Shown: positions 25,091-33,982, numbered from the stretch's first letter. The stretch: DNA of 50,307 nucleotides from Pleurocapsales cyanobacterium LEGE 10410 (GCA_015207195.1 JADEXJ010000030.1:1-50307); one strand, 5' to 3'. Notes: generated by a model not told the origin, from the letters alone. Translations and numbers: made by a program.

Positions 25091-25415
25091 ATCGCTCGGT
25101 TTCTGCCTTTACCCATTCATTAATGAGGTTGTATAAAACAGAACACATCGTAACTCGTTTTCGCGTACAGAAGACTTTGAACTGAGTCTTAAGAGATTTG
25201 GGAATATATCCCTTTACGTTTTCATAGTCTTCTTCAGATGGCACAAAGATAAAATTAGAAATAGGTTTATTAGCTTGTATCCATTTTTTAATTAATTCCT
25301 TTATCACTTCACTCATTGTTAACTCTTTCTGAGTACAGAGAACTTTAAACTTCAGCTTAAGATCCCTTGGTATATCTGCTTTAATAACTAGATATTTTTC
25401 ATCTTCTTTATTCAC
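25089..25415 (-). CDS. Tandem ribbon-helix-helix protein
   Basis: The 108-residue protein is two copies of one unit. Unit one: VIKADIPRDLKLKFKVLCTQ, then LTMSEVIKELIKKWI. Unit two: NVKGYIPKSLKTQFKVFCTR, then VTMCSVLYNLINEWV. Each unit looks like one RHH protomer, so a single chain could form the usual DNA-binding dimer by itself. RHH proteins are commonly repressors, antitoxins or partition factors. A TTCACTGG motif and a perfect palindrome lie just upstream (25454-25530). A degraded second copy of gene and promoter is at 40195-40425. Confidence 0.7.
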   Translation of the reverse strand: MNKEDEKYLVIKADIPRDLKLKFKVLCTQKELTMSEVIKELIKKWIQANKPISNFIFVPSEEDYENVKGYIPKSLKTQFKVFCTRKRVTMCSVLYNLINEWVKAETER

Positions 25416-25453
25416 TTAGGTAGCGTTAATCACAAATCACAAACGTTACTAAT

Positions 25454-25487
25454 TATCTTAGGAATATTGAAAATCTTTTCCAGTGAA
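25454..25487 (-). promoter_or_regulatory. TTCACTGG bipartite motif, copy B (RHH gene)
   Basis: On the minus strand: TTCACTGG, 17 bases, then CCTAAGATAA, about 40 bp before the RHH start at 25415. The first half is identical to the copies at 3253, 25739, 40870 and 48875; the second half keeps AAGATAA shifted by one base relative to copy E. The site and its flanks are repeated at 40392-40425. Confidence 0.55.
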
Positions 25488-25507
25488 TTTTATGAAGTTA
25501 AGAAATA

Positions 25508-25530
25508 AAATATAATGTCACATTATATTT
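25508..25530. repeat. Perfect 11-bp-arm palindrome
   Basis: AAATATAATGT and ACATTATATTT flank one base and are followed by TTT. It lies between the divergent RHH and PP2C promoter motifs. It may be an operator for the tandem RHH protein or a weak terminator. Part of it (GTCACATTAT) recurs at 40452. Confidence 0.5.
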
Positions 25531-25557
25531 TTTCTGTCTAATGATGTTTCAATTATT

Positions 25558-25700
25558 GGTGGTTGTATGGCTTAGTTGAACCACCGTACAGTCCTCAAGT
25601 TAATCCGATAAGGACTGTGGGTCGAATAAGGGTCGCCCCTTTAAAAGTCCGTAGATTGTGGAAAGAAATTACGTTATTGTACCCAATCTAAATCCACGGC
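25558..25700. ncRNA. Cluster of stem-loops, possible structured RNA or element end
   Basis: Four stems follow each other: GGTGGTT with AACCACC (25558-25585), ACAGTCCT with AGGACTGT (25588-25618), AAGGG with CCCTT (about 25628-25643), and TAGATTG with CAATCTA (about 25653-25690), the last bounded by GTGG and CCAC. No reading frame covers the block. Consecutive stems suggest a structured RNA, or the folded end of an IS200/IS605-like element. Strand is not determined. It does not match a family I can name. Confidence 0.35.
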
Positions 25701-25738
25701 AGCTTATAACAGCTAAAGTTATCTCTAACTTCCTTTTT

Positions 25739-25772
25739 TTCACTGGATAAAACTCAACAAAGGTGGAAAGAT
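25739..25772 (+). promoter_or_regulatory. TTCACTGG bipartite motif, copy E (PP2C gene)
   Basis: TTCACTGG, 17 bases, TGGAAAGAT: both halves and the spacing are identical to copy F at 40870. It lies about 185 bp upstream of the PP2C phosphatase gene, in the same direction. The 17-base spacing recalls a -35/-10 promoter, with AAAGAT as a possible -10-like box. Confidence 0.6.
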
Positions 25773-25955
25773 AAATAACTGAAAGGAATAGTAAAAAAAA
25801 ATATTTTTTTCAATTACCTCACAACTCCTAAATCGGTAAAAGCAAACAACCGTTTGTTTCTACGATGAGTAATATAATCGAGCAAAATTTAGGATAAATT
25901 GTTTTATTATCAAGCAATAACAAAAAACCTTTAGATTTTTTTCGAGCGAAAAACA

Positions 25956-27560
25956 ATGTTATCTCAACTTAAAAGAGGTTTAACTTTTTTTAAAATAAAC
26001 TTAAAATATCGTCTCTCAAAAAAAATAGTGTTATGTATATTTGGAGCAATTTTAGTTATCGAAGGGTTGTTTTTTTTACCTTCCGTTCAATGGCGAGAAC
26101 GAGAGCTTTTATCTCATCTTAAAGAGGTTTCGGCTGGTAATATTATGGGGATTTTAACTAGTTATCCCACCATCTCTGAAAAAGAATTTCTAGATTGTTT
26201 GAATTTTATCAAATTGAACGGTTCTCAGATCCGAGGAGGATTGGTTTATCTATCTTCTGGACAATTGGTTGGAACTTTTGGAGAGCGTCCACAACTATCT
26301 ATTTCTCAAGTAGATGATTATCGACCCAAGCTTAATGGTTCTTTCTACGATGATGTAGTTTGGTCTGGTACTCGAATGATGACGAAATACACCATTATTG
26401 TGCGTCACGATGCTTCTAATGTTAGAGCAGAATTGATTAAATATATTATCAGAATAGTGGGTTTAGTGGTTTTGATGTCTTTGTTTCTAACTCTAACCGT
26501 TTGGATCGCTCTCGAACCACTTGTGATCATGCCCATAGTTCGTCTGCGACGCGATTTACTGGTTGCAGGAGAAGCTATATTGGTCGATCGACAACCTCCA
26601 GATTTTTATTCCGCTTCTAGCCAACGTCAAGATGAATTGGGAGATGTAATTGCTGCTTTTAATAGGATGTTCTATCAAATCACCAAAGCCATTAGCGATC
26701 GCAAACAAGCAGAAGCGTCATTAAAACTTAGTTTAGAGAGGGAAGAACTCTATTCTGGGGCATTGAACAACGAGCTCAAAAAAGGTCACTCGATGCAGCG
26801 GAATTTTTTGCCTACTGAATTATTACAAAAACCAGGTTGGGAAATTGCTGCTTTTATGTCGCCTGCTTGTCATGTCGCCGGTGATTTTTATGATGTTTTT
26901 GAACTTCCTGATAATAATGTAGCTTTAGTCATTGCTGATGTTTGTGACAAAGGAGTTGCGGCGGCATTATATATGGGACTATTCCGTAGTTTGATCCGTA
27001 TTTTTTCAGGACAAAAATGTTTAAAAAAATCCTACCATTTAGATGGCAAAAAACACTATTTAAACTTTAAAGAAGTAGATGATTTAGATAATAATCCTCT
27101 TAAAGCTGTTAGCTTAGCTAATGATTATATGACTGAAAATCACGGCGAACAGTTTATTTTTGCCACTCTTTTTTTTGGAGTTTTAAATATGGAAATAGGT
27201 TTACTTAACTATATCAATGGAGGCCATGAACCTCTACTAATTATCGATTCTGCAGGTAACGTCAAAGAGTCGCTTGAATCGACTGGAACTGTTGTAGGAA
27301 TATTGACCGATGCCAACTTTAAAATTGAGCATACTTATCTTAATTCAGGAGATATTTTATTCGGTTATACCGATGGTGTTACTGAAGCTCGTGCCAGCAA
27401 CGGTAAGTTTTTTAATAGAGAACGTTTGTTAGAAGTTGTTAATAATTCCTTCACTTCTGCTGAGGAAATACTTGAGACAGTCAAAGCCAAAGTTTTAGCT
27501 CATATTGGAGAGGCAAGACAATTTGATGATATTACTCTATTGGCAGTTAAAAGAAAGTAG
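25956..27560 (+). CDS. icfG: Membrane PP2C (SpoIIE-type) phosphatase, IcfG/RsbU-like
   Basis: The 534-residue protein has a membrane helix (about 24-42), an extracytoplasmic sensor region, a second helix (about 166-187), a HAMP domain (about 190-250), a short coiled coil and a PP2C_SpoIIE domain. Phosphatase motifs are HVAGDFYDVFELPDN (metal-binding GDxxD), LVIADVCDKGVAAALYMG, NGGHEPLLII, LFGYTDGVTEA and FDDITLLAVK. Such phosphatases dephosphorylate STAS antagonists in partner-switching circuits. The gene heads a plus-strand cluster with two STAS proteins, an HATPase anti-sigma factor and glgX, the same content as the Synechocystis icfG locus, which links carbon and glucose metabolism. Confidence 0.88.
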   Translation: MLSQLKRGLTFFKINLKYRLSKKIVLCIFGAILVIEGLFFLPSVQWRERELLSHLKEVSAGNIMGILTSYPTISEKEFLDCLNFIKLNGSQIRGGLVYLSSGQLVGTFGERPQLSISQVDDYRPKLNGSFYDDVVWSGTRMMTKYTIIVRHDASNVRAELIKYIIRIVGLVVLMSLFLTLTVWIALEPLVIMPIVRLRRDLLVAGEAILVDRQPPDFYSASSQRQDELGDVIAAFNRMFYQITKAISDRKQAEASLKLSLEREELYSGALNNELKKGHSMQRNFLPTELLQKPGWEIAAFMSPACHVAGDFYDVFELPDNNVALVIADVCDKGVAAALYMGLFRSLIRIFSGQKCLKKSYHLDGKKHYLNFKEVDDLDNNPLKAVSLANDYMTENHGEQFIFATLFFGVLNMEIGLLNYINGGHEPLLIIDSAGNVKESLESTGTVVGILTDANFKIEHTYLNSGDILFGYTDGVTEARASNGKFFNRERLLEVVNNSFTSAEEILETVKAKVLAHIGEARQFDDITLLAVKRK

Positions 27561-27671
27561 AAGCGAACGGCTGGATAACCCTTACAAGATATTTGTTGTA
27601 ACCCAAAAATACAATCCTACTTAGTTTTTCTCATTCTGACATATATTTAACCAGATAAAACGGAGCCACCT

Positions 27672-29507
27672 ATGTACTCGCTCGACTTTCCCTTTTCCGA
27701 CTTAATTGCTGGATATGTCACCCACTTTGATCGGGAAAATGATGTTTTCGGCCTAAAAACTTCAGATGGTCGGGAGTTTATGTGTATTTTGACTCCCATG
27801 ACCTATGCCAAACTGATTCAAAACTTAGACGAACCTTATCCTGACGCAACAGGGACAATAAGATCGTTGCTTTCTCCTGGGTGCTATCTGTTTACTTATG
27901 GCGTTTTTTACCCCGATAGTCCTAAATTTGAAGCTAAACAGCTTATTTTTCTAGGTCGTAACCCCGAAGATTATTTGTTTGAAAAACCTAATTGGTGGGT
28001 CAATCAAGTCTCTGCCCTAGCTGACTTTTACTTCAAATCTCAGTTTGATGACGGCGAGATTAATTATCGCAACTATCGCACAAATTTAGCTCTATCAGGA
28101 GAGCGATCGCTCGATAATTTTCAGCAAGAAACCGATACTATTTCTCGTCTTGTCTACGGATTTGCCACCGCTTATCTAATGACAGGGGAAGATAGATTTT
28201 TAGAAGCCGCAGAAACAGGAACAGAATACCTGCGGGAACATATGCGTTTTCTCGACTTAGATGAAGGAATTGTTTACTGGTATCACGGTATAGATGTTCA
28301 GGGGATTAGAGAACACAAAATCTTCGCCTCTGAATTTGGAGATGATTATAATGCTATTCCCGCATACGAACAAATATACGCCCTTGCTGGACCTATTCAA
28401 ACCTATAGGGCAACAGGCGATCCACGCATCATGCAAGATACTGAGTTAACTATTAAACTCTTTAAAGAATTTTTCTGCGATCGCAGCGAATACGGTGGAT
28501 ATTTTTCTCATATTGACCCCGTTACTTTAGACCCTCGCAGCGATGCCCTCGGTCATAACAAAGCCAAGAAAAATTGGAACTCCATCGGCGATCATGCTCC
28601 AGCTTATCTGATTAATTTGTGGTTGGCAACAGGCAAACCCGAATACCGCGAGATGCTAGAAGATACCTTCGACAGTATTGTCAAATACTTTCCTGACACC
28701 GAACACAGTCCCTTCGTTCAAGAAAGATTTTACGAAGATTGGTCTAACGATACCACCTGGGGATGGCAGCAAAATCGGGCGGTTGTCGGTCACAACCTCA
28801 AAATTGCTTGGAACTTAATGCGGATGTACAGCCTCGAACCCAAACAACAGTACGTTCAACTAGCGACAAAAATTGCCGACACTATGCCTGCGGTGGGGAG
28901 CGATCGCCAGCGAGGCGGTTGGTATGATGTAGTCGAGCGCATCTTGGGTGCAGGAGAAGAGATTCACCGCTTTATTTGGCACGATCGCAAGGCTTGGTGG
29001 CAACAAGAACAGGCAATCCTAGCCTATCTCATTCTAGCAGGTTGTCTCGATCGCGATGAATATCGTCGTTTCGCCCGCGAATCAGCTGCCTTTTACAATG
29101 CTTGGTTTTTGGATATAGAAGACGGCGGGGTTTATTTTAATGTTCTTGCCAACGGCATTCCCTATCTCAGCAGTGGCAACGAACGAGGTAAAGGGAGTCA
29201 TTCCATGAGTGGCTATCATTCCTTTGAATTGTGTTATCTAGCGGCAGTTTACACCAATTTACTGATAACCAAACAGCCAATGGACTTTTATTTCAAACCT
29301 TTCCCAGGTGGTTTCCCCAATAATATTTTACGAGTGTCTCCCGATATTTTACCTTCAGGCAGGGTCAAAATTGGCTCAGTAGAAATAGACGGAAAACCAT
29401 ATGCTAACTTTGATGCAGATAAACTGACGGTAAAGTTACCAGATAGAAAAGAACGAGTAAAGGTCAAAGTACAAATAGTACCTGCTAGTGCCTTCTCCGC
29501 ATATTAA
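27672..29507 (+). CDS. AGE-family (N-acylglucosamine 2-epimerase-like) protein
   Basis: The 611-residue protein has an N-terminal beta region (about 1-105), then an (alpha/alpha)6 barrel of the AGE/cellobiose epimerase type, with landmarks YWYHGIDVQGIREHKIF, NSIGDHAPAYLINLW, WGWQQNRAVVGHNLKIAW and HDRKAWWQQEQAILAYL, and a short C-terminal beta domain. The family isomerises or epimerises sugars. An AGE homolog also sits in the Synechocystis icfG cluster, which supports a link to glycogen or sugar use under the partner switch. A GGAG ribosome binding site precedes the ATG. The substrate is unknown. Confidence 0.85.
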   Translation: MYSLDFPFSDLIAGYVTHFDRENDVFGLKTSDGREFMCILTPMTYAKLIQNLDEPYPDATGTIRSLLSPGCYLFTYGVFYPDSPKFEAKQLIFLGRNPEDYLFEKPNWWVNQVSALADFYFKSQFDDGEINYRNYRTNLALSGERSLDNFQQETDTISRLVYGFATAYLMTGEDRFLEAAETGTEYLREHMRFLDLDEGIVYWYHGIDVQGIREHKIFASEFGDDYNAIPAYEQIYALAGPIQTYRATGDPRIMQDTELTIKLFKEFFCDRSEYGGYFSHIDPVTLDPRSDALGHNKAKKNWNSIGDHAPAYLINLWLATGKPEYREMLEDTFDSIVKYFPDTEHSPFVQERFYEDWSNDTTWGWQQNRAVVGHNLKIAWNLMRMYSLEPKQQYVQLATKIADTMPAVGSDRQRGGWYDVVERILGAGEEIHRFIWHDRKAWWQQEQAILAYLILAGCLDRDEYRRFARESAAFYNAWFLDIEDGGVYFNVLANGIPYLSSGNERGKGSHSMSGYHSFELCYLAAVYTNLLITKQPMDFYFKPFPGGFPNNILRVSPDILPSGRVKIGSVEIDGKPYANFDADKLTVKLPDRKERVKVKVQIVPASAFSAY

Positions 29508-29577
29508 CGCACGATGTGGAAAGCGTGTACGCTTCTCAACTCACGCAAAAATTTAAGTACTCGAATCATCTCAAAAA

Positions 29578-29886
29578 ATGTCAAAAAATTTCTTGAAATC
29601 AAACAAAATCGAGAACAATGAGCCTCAAAAAATGGGTTGGTGGATAGAAATTCGTACTGCTAATCCTTCATGCACATATTACTTTGGAGACTTTTACAGT
29701 TTTACAGCAGCAGCTTTAGCACAATATGGCTATATTCAAGACCTCAGCGAGGAAAGGGCCGAACTAGTTGCTGTTGAAATTAAGCAGTGTCAACCCAAGC
29801 AATTGACTATCTACGAAAATGAATCGAAACATTTTTTAGACGACCGTATTTATACAACACCAGATCCCCGCGCTCTTTTCCTTTAA
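29578..29886 (+). CDS. DUF1816 domain protein
   Basis: The 102-residue protein has a core starting MGWWIEIRTANPSCTYYFGD and continuing FYSFTAAALAQYGYIQDL and AELVAVEIKQCQPKQLT, the layout of the cyanobacterial DUF1816 family. The function of the family is not known; members are small and often stress-linked. It lies 70 bp after the AGE gene and 57 bp before a STAS gene, inside the icfG-type cluster, so is probably co-regulated. A palindrome AAGCGTGTACGCTT sits in the gap before it (about 29520). Confidence 0.8.
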   Translation: MSKNFLKSNKIENNEPQKMGWWIEIRTANPSCTYYFGDFYSFTAAALAQYGYIQDLSEERAELVAVEIKQCQPKQLTIYENESKHFLDDRIYTTPDPRALFL

Positions 29887-29943
29887 CCTTTCTCTTATTT
29901 GCTTAAAACCTGATACCTATTGCCTCCAAACTGATAAACAATC

Positions 29944-30279
29944 ATGATAGAACTCAAGATCGAGACAGTCGAAGTAGCGACAGTAGTTGAGCTTACAGGT
30001 GATGTAGATGCTAGTACCGCATCAGAAGTAAAAGATAAAATTTTGCCCCTCTTTGAAGCAGAAAGCAAGATGCTCTTGGATATGACTAACGTACCTTATA
30101 TGTCCAGTGCAGGATTGCGAATGCTGCTAATGCTATATCGGCAAGCATCGATTCAGCAGGTCAAGCTGGTGCTAGTAGGACTTTCCGAAGAAATTGCTGA
30201 CATTATGGAGGTAACTGGATTCCTCAATCTTTTTACTACCAGCGCAACCATCGAAACTGGACTAACGGCACTATATTAG
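29944..30279 (+). CDS. STAS anti-sigma factor antagonist (1)
   Basis: The 111-residue protein is a single STAS domain: VVELTGDVDASTASEVKDKI, then LLDMTNVPYMSSAGLRMLLM with the serine that is the phosphorylation switch, and VLVGLSEEIADIMEVTGF. In partner switching the unphosphorylated form binds the anti-sigma kinase and frees its target. It would be the substrate of the PP2C phosphatase at 25956 and of the HATPase protein at 33215. Confidence 0.92.
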   Translation: MIELKIETVEVATVVELTGDVDASTASEVKDKILPLFEAESKMLLDMTNVPYMSSAGLRMLLMLYRQASIQQVKLVLVGLSEEIADIMEVTGFLNLFTTSATIETGLTALY

Positions 30280-30621
30280 GATTAGAGAACTCGCTTTGAT
30301 GAGGCAAAATTATCGAAGTAGATCCAGGAAGCAATAAAGCTCGAAACGCTTATCCTGTAATGCTTTTTTATTTCTTTTGGCACTTGTGCTGTGGTATTGA
30401 CTTTTGCAGACTTTGGATGTTCCTGAGAAGTTAGATGTTTCTACTAGATTACGAAAAAGACTAAAAACAATACGAGACCAAACTTATGCCGCTCGTCAGT
30501 TAATAGTAATCTAGAGCGTTTCAACCACTAAAAGCTACAAATTTTTCGCTTGTTGCCCTTACTGTTACTCTCGCCCTTATTCGACCCTATTTATCCACCA
30601 AAAGAAAATAACAAAGTAAAA
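30280..30621. other. Intergenic region with a gene fragment
   Basis: This 342-bp gap before glgX contains a short plus-strand coding-like frame at 30401-30514 (LDVPEKLDVSTRLRKRLK, then RDQTYAARQLIVI and stop) without an ATG, probably the C-terminal relic of an unrecognised gene. The stretch at 30520-30570 (TCAACCACTAAAAGCTAC) resembles 49077-49096, so both may derive from one lost element. No promoter motif is evident. Confidence 0.4.
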
Positions 30622-32748
30622 ATGCTAATAGAACGCATCGATACTCATCCCACCCATAGCTATCAAGTCTTCAAACTACGTAGAGGAAAACCATTTCCTT
30701 TCGGTGCAACTTTGGTATCAGGGGGAGTTAACTTCTCCATTTATTCCAGTCATGCTACCTCCTGTACTCTGGTGCTATTTAACAAACACGAACCAGAACC
30801 AATGGTAGAAATTGCTTTTCCCGACGAGTTTCGCATTGGTAATGTTTACAGCATGGTCGTCTTCAATCTAGATTATGAAAATCTCGAATACGGCTATCGT
30901 TTTGACGGAATGTTTAATCCTCAGTCAGGTCACTGGTTTGATCGCAGTAAAATTTTGATGGATCCTTATGCCAAAATTATTGGGGGACGAGATGTCTGGG
31001 GCGTAAAGCCAGACTGGGATAATATTTATCAACATCGAGCGCGAATTGCTTTTGATGATTTTGATTGGGAAGAGGATCGCCTTTTGGAAATTCCGCCAGA
31101 GGATCAGATTATCTACGAGATGCACGTTCGCAGCTTTACCCGTCATCCTTCTTCTAGAGTAAAAGAAAAACACAAGGGGACTTTTGCCGGTATTCGAGAC
31201 AAAGTTCCTTATCTCAAAGAGCTTGGTGTTAATGCGATCGAACTAATGCCGATCTTTGAGTTTGATGAGTTTGAAAACAGCCGCCCCAACCCAGAAATAG
31301 GGGAAATGCTGTTGAATTACTGGGGTTATAGTACAGTAGGCTTTTTTGCTCCAAAAGCTGGTTACGCCGCTACGGGAAGATTTGGGATGCAGGTAGATGA
31401 GTTAAAAGCCTTAGTCAAAGAATTACACAAAAACGGCATCGAAGTAATTCTGGACGTTGTGTTTAATCATACAGCCGAAGGAAATGAGAATGGTCCGACT
31501 ATTTCCTATCGGGGAATTGACAACAAGACCTACTACATGCTGACTCCAGAAGGCTACTATTTTAACTTTAGTGGCTGTGGTAACACCCTCAACTGCAATA
31601 ACCCTATTGTCCGTAACATTGTGCTTGACTGTTTGCGCTATTGGGCGGAAGAATATCACATCGACGGTTTTCGTTTTGACCTGGCTTCAATTTTGGGACG
31701 GGATCCCTGGGGCTATCCCTTAGCTAACCCACCACTGCTAGAAACTCTGGCTTTTGACCCAATCTTAGCTAAGTGCAAGCTGATTGCTGAAGCCTGGGAT
31801 GCAGGTGGCTTGTATCAGGTGGGTTCTTTTCCAGCCTATGGACGTTGGGCAGAGTGGAACGGTAAATACAGAGATACAATCCGCAAATTTCTCAAAGGAG
31901 ATACGATTGTTGGGGAAATGGCTCAACGATTGCAAGGTTCTCCTGACCTCTATGCCTGGGAAGGTCGTGGTCCTGCTACTTCGATTAATTTTATCACCGC
32001 TCACGATGGTTTTACCCTGATGGATTTGGTTTCCTATAACGGAAAACATAACCTTGCCAACGGCGAGGGCAACAACGACGGTAGTAATGATAATGAAAGC
32101 TGGAACTGTGGTTGGGAAGACTCGACAGACGATCCTGGTATTAATGCTTTGCGACGGCGACAAATAAAAAACGCGATCGCCATGTTGATGGTTAGCCAGG
32201 GAGTGCCGATGATTCTGATGGGAGATGAAGTCGGACGTACCAAGCAGGGTAATAATAACACTTACTGCCATGATAACGAACTTAACTGGCTAGACTGGAC
32301 GTTGCTAGAAACCAATGCCGATCTATTTAAGTTCTTTAAAGACTGCATTGCTTTTCGTAAAGCTCATCCAGTGCTAAGAAATCGCTGGCATTTCCAAAAT
32401 AAAGACTACGTAGGCAGTGGCTATGCTGATATCACTTGGCATGGGGTCGAAGCCTGGAACGCAGACTGGTCAGATAGTAGTCGTACCCTAGCTTTTATGC
32501 TTTGTGGCAAACACGCTAAACAGGGGACATTTGAAGACAACTATATTTATGTTGCCATGAATATGCACTGGGAAGTCCACTGGTTTGAACTACCAGGCTT
32601 ACCCGATTGCCGACAATGGCATATCTTTGCTAACACGGGATGTCCTGCCCCTAATGACTGTTATCAGCCAGGAACAGAACCTTTATTAGCAGACCAATCA
32701 AAAATCTTACTCGGAGATCGCTCTTTAGTTATTCTCGTTGGCAAATAA
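30622..32748 (+). CDS. glgX: Glycogen debranching enzyme (isoamylase-type GlgX)
   Basis: From the ATG at 30622 the protein has 708 residues: a CBM48 domain (GKPFPFGATLVSGGVNFSIY), a GH13 barrel (IYEMHVRSFTRHPSS; VILDVVFNHTAEGN) and a C-terminal beta domain. The catalytic residues lie in DGFRFDLASI (nucleophile Asp), LIAEAWDAGG (Glu) and NFITAHDGFTL (transition-state Asp). It cleaves alpha-1,6 branches in glycogen. The upstream in-frame residues from 30550 are not family-like. It lies between two STAS genes, as in the Synechocystis icfG cluster, tying glycogen breakdown to the switch. Confidence 0.93.
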   Translation: MLIERIDTHPTHSYQVFKLRRGKPFPFGATLVSGGVNFSIYSSHATSCTLVLFNKHEPEPMVEIAFPDEFRIGNVYSMVVFNLDYENLEYGYRFDGMFNPQSGHWFDRSKILMDPYAKIIGGRDVWGVKPDWDNIYQHRARIAFDDFDWEEDRLLEIPPEDQIIYEMHVRSFTRHPSSRVKEKHKGTFAGIRDKVPYLKELGVNAIELMPIFEFDEFENSRPNPEIGEMLLNYWGYSTVGFFAPKAGYAATGRFGMQVDELKALVKELHKNGIEVILDVVFNHTAEGNENGPTISYRGIDNKTYYMLTPEGYYFNFSGCGNTLNCNNPIVRNIVLDCLRYWAEEYHIDGFRFDLASILGRDPWGYPLANPPLLETLAFDPILAKCKLIAEAWDAGGLYQVGSFPAYGRWAEWNGKYRDTIRKFLKGDTIVGEMAQRLQGSPDLYAWEGRGPATSINFITAHDGFTLMDLVSYNGKHNLANGEGNNDGSNDNESWNCGWEDSTDDPGINALRRRQIKNAIAMLMVSQGVPMILMGDEVGRTKQGNNNTYCHDNELNWLDWTLLETNADLFKFFKDCIAFRKAHPVLRNRWHFQNKDYVGSGYADITWHGVEAWNADWSDSSRTLAFMLCGKHAKQGTFEDNYIYVAMNMHWEVHWFELPGLPDCRQWHIFANTGCPAPNDCYQPGTEPLLADQSKILLGDRSLVILVGK

Positions 32749-32781
32749 TACCAAAAATCAACAACCTATAAAATTAGAACT

Positions 32782-33102
32782 ATGAGCTTGAACACAACTC
32801 TAGAAACCACTAACGACACGGCAAAAATCTTTCTATCAGGAGAACTTGATGGAAGTACCGCTAATTCCTTTCAAGAAAAAATTGAAGAGGTAACTAATTT
32901 GGCTCTAAATCGTCTCGTATTGATAATGGAAGACTTGGAATATATGGCGAGTGCGGGGTTGCGAGTTCTGATCTTCGCCAAACAAAAGATGGGTCCTAAT
33001 GTAGATATATATATTGTTGGGGCGCAAGAGATGGTACTAGACACCATTGAGAAAACTGGCTTTCATCATAGCGTCATTTTACTCGATGAATACAACCCAT
33101 AA
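32782..33102 (+). CDS. STAS anti-sigma factor antagonist (2)
   Basis: The 106-residue STAS protein contains KIFLSGELDGSTANSFQEKI and MEDLEYMASAGLRVLIFAKQ with the switch serine. It is diverged from the STAS protein at 29944, so the two probably respond to different partners or bind the same kinase with different strength. It follows glgX by 33 bp and precedes the HATPase gene. Confidence 0.92.
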   Translation: MSLNTTLETTNDTAKIFLSGELDGSTANSFQEKIEEVTNLALNRLVLIMEDLEYMASAGLRVLIFAKQKMGPNVDIYIVGAQEMVLDTIEKTGFHHSVILLDEYNP

Positions 33103-33121
33103 TAATAGACTTATGCACGAA

Positions 33122-33178
33122 AGTCGCGACGAGAGAGAGAGCCCAATTGCAAAGCAATCGCTCTTTGAGTCGCGAGCT
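33122..33178. repeat. Palindromic repeat between STAS and HATPase genes
   Basis: The block has GTCGCGACGAGAGAGAGAGC, a core ATTGCAAAGCAAT, and CTCTTTGAGTCGCGAGC, giving nested complementary arms (CGCGACxxGAG with CTCxxxGTCGCG-like pairs). It resembles the small dispersed palindromes of cyanobacterial genomes. It separates the HATPase start from the STAS stop. Confidence 0.5.
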
Positions 33179-33214
33179 GAAATAACGCCATTTTTGAGAC
33201 CACATACATTATCA

Positions 33215-33670
33215 ATGAAGCCTCTAATTGTCGCTGGTGAGCTAGAGTCGTTGACAGAAATCGCTCAGTTTGTGATTAAAGCAACGCAAAAAGCTAGCTT
33301 AGATAAAAAAGCCGCTTATCTGTTGCGTTTAGCGGTGGATGAAATTGCTACTAATATAATTACTCACGGTTATAAACAAGCAGGATTGGCAGGGAAAATA
33401 TATTGTCAGGCAAAAATCAATGAAAATGCTTTGATTATAATTCTTGAAGATACAGGAGTAATCTATAATCCTCTGCAACAAGAAAAACCCAATAGTTTAC
33501 ACAAGCCATTGGAACAAAGAGTTGTTGGTGGGTTAGGTGTTTATTTAGCAATTCAGAGTGTTGATAAGTTTAGATACGAACGACTAGGCGAACGCAATCG
33601 TAATATCTTTATTGTTTACAGCCAAGCATCGCAGAAAAGTCTCTTCTACGACCAAAACTCTAGGGCTTGA
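33215..33670 (+). CDS. HATPase anti-sigma factor / STAS kinase (RsbW-like)
   Basis: From the ATG at 33215 (MKPLIVAGELESL) the protein has 151 residues with the GHKL kinase motifs: N-box LRLAVDEIATNIITHGY, G1 IILEDTGVIYNP and G2 VVGGLGVYLAI. In partner switching it phosphorylates STAS proteins and binds a sigma factor or other target. The frame is open upstream to 33047, but that part overlaps the previous gene and a palindromic repeat, so I chose the family-like start. It closes the icfG-type cluster. Its target is not visible in the window. Confidence 0.88.
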   Translation: MKPLIVAGELESLTEIAQFVIKATQKASLDKKAAYLLRLAVDEIATNIITHGYKQAGLAGKIYCQAKINENALIIILEDTGVIYNPLQQEKPNSLHKPLEQRVVGGLGVYLAIQSVDKFRYERLGERNRNIFIVYSQASQKSLFYDQNSRA

Positions 33671-33930
33671 CATACTCCCGCACGGGACGGTCTATCATCT
33701 TCACGCTCGCGCAGATAACACCACCTTTGATGTAAGCTATTGATTTTGATTAGATATATAAATAAAATTCATCGATCGAGCTGTGAAATATATCTCAAAA
33801 TAAACTATATTAAGCTCAACTAAGTTAAACGGACTTTAGTACCTAACATAGTTAGCTATTTTACAAAAATTGACTAGGTAAAACTGACTTTTCTCTTTTT
33901 CTTACAGAAATTATGGCAGTTGAAAGGCTT

Positions 33931-33963
33931 CTATTTTTAAAGTAAGGATAAAAATAGTTTTTT
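33931..33963 (+). terminator. Candidate terminator of the icfG-type cluster
   Basis: CTATTTTT and AAAAATAG form an 8-bp stem around an 11-base loop, followed by TTTTTT. The stem is AU-only, so it is weak, but the placement after the plus-strand cluster and the U-run fit an intrinsic terminator. Confidence 0.4.
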
Positions 33964-33982
33964 GAGTTTATCCACTATTTAT

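Noticed and set aside
31423-32271. Long minus-strand frames opposite glgX
   Set aside because: glgX has complete GH13 motifs; the antisense frames are by-products of its codon use.
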